From the NCBI GenBank assembly GCA_902546095.1, contig CACCIQ010000005.1, positions 1 through 64,000 on the forward strand: DNA of 64,000 bases, read 5' to 3'. Position 1 is the stretch's first letter, and the number at the start of each line of letters is the position of its first letter. The position numbers were made by a program, and so were the translations under genes. The stretch comes from an uncultured Bacteroidota bacterium. Lineage in GTDB: Bacteria > Bacteroidota > Bacteroidia > Flavobacteriales > Flavobacteriaceae. Shown here piece after piece: positions 60,346 to 64,000 of the stretch. The notes under the pieces are model-generated. The model saw only the letters and a list, made by a program, of their open reading frames with translations, made no database searches and was not told the origin of the DNA.

Positions 60346-62025
60346 ATGGATGTAACTAAATCAATATTTGAAGGATTAGATTGGTTTGTATTAGGACTAT
60401 ATTTTGCAATTCTTGTTGGAGTTGCCGTATGGGTAGCTTTGCAGAGAAATAAAAATACTGAAGATTATTTTCTAGCTGGACGAAATGTAGGTTGGTTTGT
60501 AATTGGAGCTTCAATTTTTGCTTCAAATATAGGCTCTGAACATGTAGTAGGACTCGCTGGTACTGGTTTTTCGTCTGGAACCCCTCTTGCTCATTATGAA
60601 CTTCATGCATGGATTGTATTACTTCTTGGTTGGTTGTTTTTACCTTTTTACATCAGAAGTGGGGCCTTTACGATGCCAGAATTTTTAGAAAAAAGATTTG
60701 ATAGTAGATCTAGGTGGTTTCTTTCAGTTTTTTCTTTATTTGCATATGTTCTTACAAAAGTATCTGTAACCATTTACGCTGGTGGAATTGTTGTTTCAGA
60801 ACTATTGAATCTTGATTTTTGGGTTGGTGCAATTGGAATAGTTGTTTTTACAGGTATTTATACCATAATTGGAGGACTAAAAGCAGTTGTTTATACTGAA
60901 ACTTTACAAACAATTGTTTTAATTCTTGGTTCTGTAATTATTACCTTCTTAGGTTTCCAAGAAGTCGGAGGGTGGGATGAATTAACAAAAACAGTTACTG
61001 AAGTCAGCCCCGATCATTTTAATATGTGGAGACCCTGGGATGATCCAGACTTTCCGTGGGCGGGATTACTATTTGGTGGAACTATTGTAGGTATATGGTA
61101 TTGGTGTACTGATCAGTATATAGTACAACGAACACTGGCTGCTAACAACATCACAATAGGAAGAAGAGGTGCAATTTTTGGAGCTTATTTGAAACTTTTA
61201 CCAATTTTAATTTTTTTGGTACCAGGGATTATTGCTTATGCACTTACAATTCAAAACCCAGAAATTTACAGTGTTATAGACCCAGTAACTGGTGTTGAAA
61301 GAGCAGACAGAGCTTTTCCAATGCTAGTTACAACCTTATTACCTGTAGGACTAAAAGGTTTAGTAGCCGGAGGTTTGATGGCAGCATTGATGAGTTCCCT
61401 AGCATCAGTATTTAATTCTTGCTCAACAATTTTTACAATAGATATATATAAACAAATTAGTCCAGAAAAATCAGAGCAATTTTTAGTAAATGTTGGGAAA
61501 ATAGCAACTGTTGTTATTGTTGTTCTAGGTATTGCCTGGATTCCTATTATGGAAAAAATTGGAGGAGGGGTAATGTATCAATACTTACAGAATGTTCAGG
61601 CCTATATTGCCCCGCCTGTTACAACAGTTTTCCTACTTGGAATTATATGGAAAAGAGTAAATGCTCAAGCGGCAATTGTTACACTTTTTAGTGGTCTTTT
61701 TTTACTGATTTTAAGATTGGGTTCAGAGATTGCAACAAATGAGGGTATTATAGATAGTGGGTTTTTATATGATTTTGCATCTGTAAATTTTTCATATATG
61801 GCTATATGGATGTTTATTTTTTCTGTGGCTTTATGTATTTCAACATCATTATTAACATCCGAGCCAAATTACAAAAAAATTCAAGGTCTTTCATATGGAA
61901 CATTAACTAGCTCTGATAGAATTAGCTCTGAAAAATCTTATACCACTATTGACGTAGTACTTTCAATAGTGCTTGTTCTAATTGTGATTGGAATATTAAT
62001 ATTCTTCTCACCAATATTTTTTTAA
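60346..62025 (+). CDS. SSS-family sodium:sugar symporter
   Basis: EDYFLAGRNVGWFVIGASIFASNIGSEHVVGLAGTGFSSG, GLMAALMSSLASVFNSCSTIFTIDIYK. Confidence 0.93.
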   Translation: MDVTKSIFEGLDWFVLGLYFAILVGVAVWVALQRNKNTEDYFLAGRNVGWFVIGASIFASNIGSEHVVGLAGTGFSSGTPLAHYELHAWIVLLLGWLFLPFYIRSGAFTMPEFLEKRFDSRSRWFLSVFSLFAYVLTKVSVTIYAGGIVVSELLNLDFWVGAIGIVVFTGIYTIIGGLKAVVYTETLQTIVLILGSVIITFLGFQEVGGWDELTKTVTEVSPDHFNMWRPWDDPDFPWAGLLFGGTIVGIWYWCTDQYIVQRTLAANNITIGRRGAIFGAYLKLLPILIFLVPGIIAYALTIQNPEIYSVIDPVTGVERADRAFPMLVTTLLPVGLKGLVAGGLMAALMSSLASVFNSCSTIFTIDIYKQISPEKSEQFLVNVGKIATVVIVVLGIAWIPIMEKIGGGVMYQYLQNVQAYIAPPVTTVFLLGIIWKRVNAQAAIVTLFSGLFLLILRLGSEIATNEGIIDSGFLYDFASVNFSYMAIWMFIFSVALCISTSLLTSEPNYKKIQGLSYGTLTSSDRISSEKSYTTIDVVLSIVLVLIVIGILIFFSPIFF

Positions 62026-63129
62026 ATGAGAGTGTTTAAATTTTTGATAATTTATTTTTCTGGAATCTTATTTTTAATTGCTCAAGATCAAAACTCTGTT
62101 AAAAATATTCTCAAAGATCAAGGATATCCTTTAGATTCCTTTTATGTTGGTGGTACTATTAATCATTCATCTTTGGGTACTAAAATTGAAAAATTATTTT
62201 TGGGTGAATTTAATTACCTAACACCTGAAAATGCATCTAAACAAACAACTGTGCATCCAAGACCTGGGGTTTGGCAATGGAAAAAACATGATGATTTTAT
62301 AGATTTTGCAGATAAAAACAATATTACTCTAAGAATTCACGGTCCTGTTAGTCCTCAGGCTTCTAAATGGGCTAAAAATGATAATAGGACTATAGATGAA
62401 TTAATAAAGAACATGGAAGAGTATTTTATTGCTCTATGTAAAAGATTAAATAATGAAAAATCTGTGAAATGGATGGATGTTGTTAATGAAACTGTTTTAA
62501 GGAATGGTGAATGGTTTGCAGAAAAACCCGGCGACAATTCATGGGAGAATCCATGGACACAAATTGGTTTAAATGAAGATGGATTCCCTATTTATATAAT
62601 AAGAGCTTTTGAAATTGCTAACAAGTACGCTCCAAATATCAGACTTGTTTATAATCATAATGGTGGAATGGAAAAGGTAATGTGGTTTAAGGTTTTGGAA
62701 ACCATTGAATATTTAAGAAATATAGGTCTTAGGGTTGACGGATTAGGATGGCAAGCTCACTTAAGAGGTAAAGGCTTAAATAAAGAAGATTTAGATTTTC
62801 TTTCATTATTAATTGATTGGGCTCATAAAAATGATATGGGATTTCATGTAACTGAGCTAAACTTTTGGCTTAGAAATGAAAATCCAAATTCAATTGAAAC
62901 CAATAATATTCAAACTCTTTCTTACATTAATATTTTAAATACATTAATTTCAAAAAAAGAAAATGGAATATTGACATTAAATCATTGGGGTTTAAATGAC
63001 CGTCCTGGAAAGGGAAATTTTCCTAAATATATACTCAGTATTTATGAAAATGGAAAACCTAAACAAGCATTATATGCATTAAAAAAAGCATTGATAGATA
63101 AAAAAACAAATCTTTATTTACAAAATTGA
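62026..63129 (+). CDS. Divergent GH10 (endo-1,4-beta-xylanase-like), secreted
   Basis: Signal peptide; FNYLTPENASKQTTVHPRPGVWQWKKHDDFIDFA, KWMDVVNETVLRNGEW (acid/base Glu), GLRVDGLGWQAHL, FHVTELNFW (nucleophile Glu). Confidence 0.88.
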   Translation: MRVFKFLIIYFSGILFLIAQDQNSVKNILKDQGYPLDSFYVGGTINHSSLGTKIEKLFLGEFNYLTPENASKQTTVHPRPGVWQWKKHDDFIDFADKNNITLRIHGPVSPQASKWAKNDNRTIDELIKNMEEYFIALCKRLNNEKSVKWMDVVNETVLRNGEWFAEKPGDNSWENPWTQIGLNEDGFPIYIIRAFEIANKYAPNIRLVYNHNGGMEKVMWFKVLETIEYLRNIGLRVDGLGWQAHLRGKGLNKEDLDFLSLLIDWAHKNDMGFHVTELNFWLRNENPNSIETNNIQTLSYINILNTLISKKENGILTLNHWGLNDRPGKGNFPKYILSIYENGKPKQALYALKKALIDKKTNLYLQN

Positions 63130-64000
63130 TTTATCCAACGATTAGATCTTAACTCTATTTCAGGTATTCTTCTTCTATCATTATTCCCTCCACAAATAAT
63201 ACAAACAACATTTTTTCCTATGATTTCTTCTTTAACCTGTCTCAATGCTGTAATTGACATTGCACCAGCTGGTTCAGCAATAATATTGTGATTTTTTTCA
63301 AGATCTAAGATTGTTTTACATATCTCATCCTCGTCTATAATTATGATATCATCGAGATATTCCTTACAATAATCAAATGTTAAATCTCCAACCTTTCTTA
63401 CTGCCGCACCATCAACAAAATTATCTATTTCATTTAAAGTAATTATTTTGTTTAGGTTAATTGATTTTTTCATAGTTGGAGCACCTGCTGGTTGAACACC
63501 AATAATTTTAGTTTTTTTTGATAGTTGCTTAAAAACATTTATTGCACCTGATATTAATCCACCACCACCAATTGGTATGATCAATGTATCTATTTTTTCA
63601 TCCGTTTGATTAAATATTTCTAAAAACAGAGTAGCCTGACCTTCGATTATTTTATAATCATTAAATGGATGTATAAAATTTAATTTTTTTTGAGAGCAAA
63701 AAATAACTGACTTATCATATGCTTCATAAAAATCTTTCCCAGTTAATATAATCTCAACGAATTCACCTCCAAACTCTTTAACTTTATCAATTTTAAGTCT
63801 TGGCGTTATCCTTGGCATAAAAACATAACCCTTAATTTTTTGTAGTTTACAAGTTAGAGCGAAGCCTTGTGCATGATTTCCAGCACTTGCACATACAATT
63901 CCTTTATTTATTTTATCCTTTGATAAAGAGTTTATTTTATTATATGCACCTCTAATTTTAAATGATTTTACTTTTTGTTGATCCTCTCTTTTTAAAAAAA
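63114..64000 (-). CDS. ilvA: Threonine ammonia-lyase / threonine dehydratase (5' end beyond window)
   Basis: Minus strand reads uninterrupted from 64000: KREDQQKVKSFKIRGAYNKI...GIVCASAGNHAQGFALTCKLQKIKGYVFMPRITP...IPIGGGGLISGAI. Confidence 0.93.
   Translation of the reverse strand, partial: FLKREDQQKVKSFKIRGAYNKINSLSKDKINKGIVCASAGNHAQGFALTCKLQKIKGYVFMPRITPRLKIDKVKEFGGEFVEIILTGKDFYEAYDKSVIFCSQKKLNFIHPFNDYKIIEGQATLFLEIFNQTDEKIDTLIIPIGGGGLISGAINVFKQLSKKTKIIGVQPAGAPTMKKSINLNKIITLNEIDNFVDGAAVRKVGDLTFDYCKEYLDDIIIIDEDEICKTILDLEKNHNIIAEPAGAMSITALRQVKEEIIGKNVVCIICGGNNDRRRIPEIELRSNRWINQFCK

Noticed and set aside
63114-63818. ilvA as a truncated or frameshifted pseudogene
   Set aside because: The minus-strand frame stays open past the listed Met to the window edge with the expected PLP-lysine region (SFKIRGAYNKI); it is cut only by the window boundary.

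Overview
The window is 64 kb of low-GC, gene-dense chromosome from a marine-type Flavobacteriia/Bacteroidota. The taxon is inferred from the SusC/SusD pair, Bacteroidota-type LepB, DUF5683, WbqC and TAnnTTTG promoter boxes. Main blocks: rpsA; a panB-rluA-like-leuA/C/D/leuA2/leuB cluster; dnaK; a PAS-UbiA prenyltransferase fusion; fumC; prfB with an intact programmed +1 frameshift site; a cysteine-synthase-like plus serine-palmitoyltransferase-like pair that resembles a capnine (sulfonolipid) module; pyrR-pyrB; an rnz-pdxH-sixA-ppk1-ppx cluster; dnaX divergent from rnpB; parA-parB-DUF5683-dapB-lepB-wbqC; two tRNA-Pro genes and a tRNA-Arg; trxB; a sugar-catabolic cluster with Gfo/Idh/MocA, DUF1080 and GH20; and a xylan-type PUL with SusC/D, a small secreted protein, sulfatase, GH43, xylB, xylA, SSS transporter and a divergent GH10. 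The most unusual locus is a ~1.3 kb unit at 36.84-38.16 kb. It carries one gene for a putative SRA-like/HNH (type IV-like) endonuclease, is bounded by near-palindromes, and sits between a degenerate copy of a tRNA-Pro 3' end plus terminator and the intact tRNA-Pro(UGG) plus terminator. This looks like an integrase-less defence cassette at a tRNA attachment site. All product names come from reading protein sequence by eye; no database search was run.
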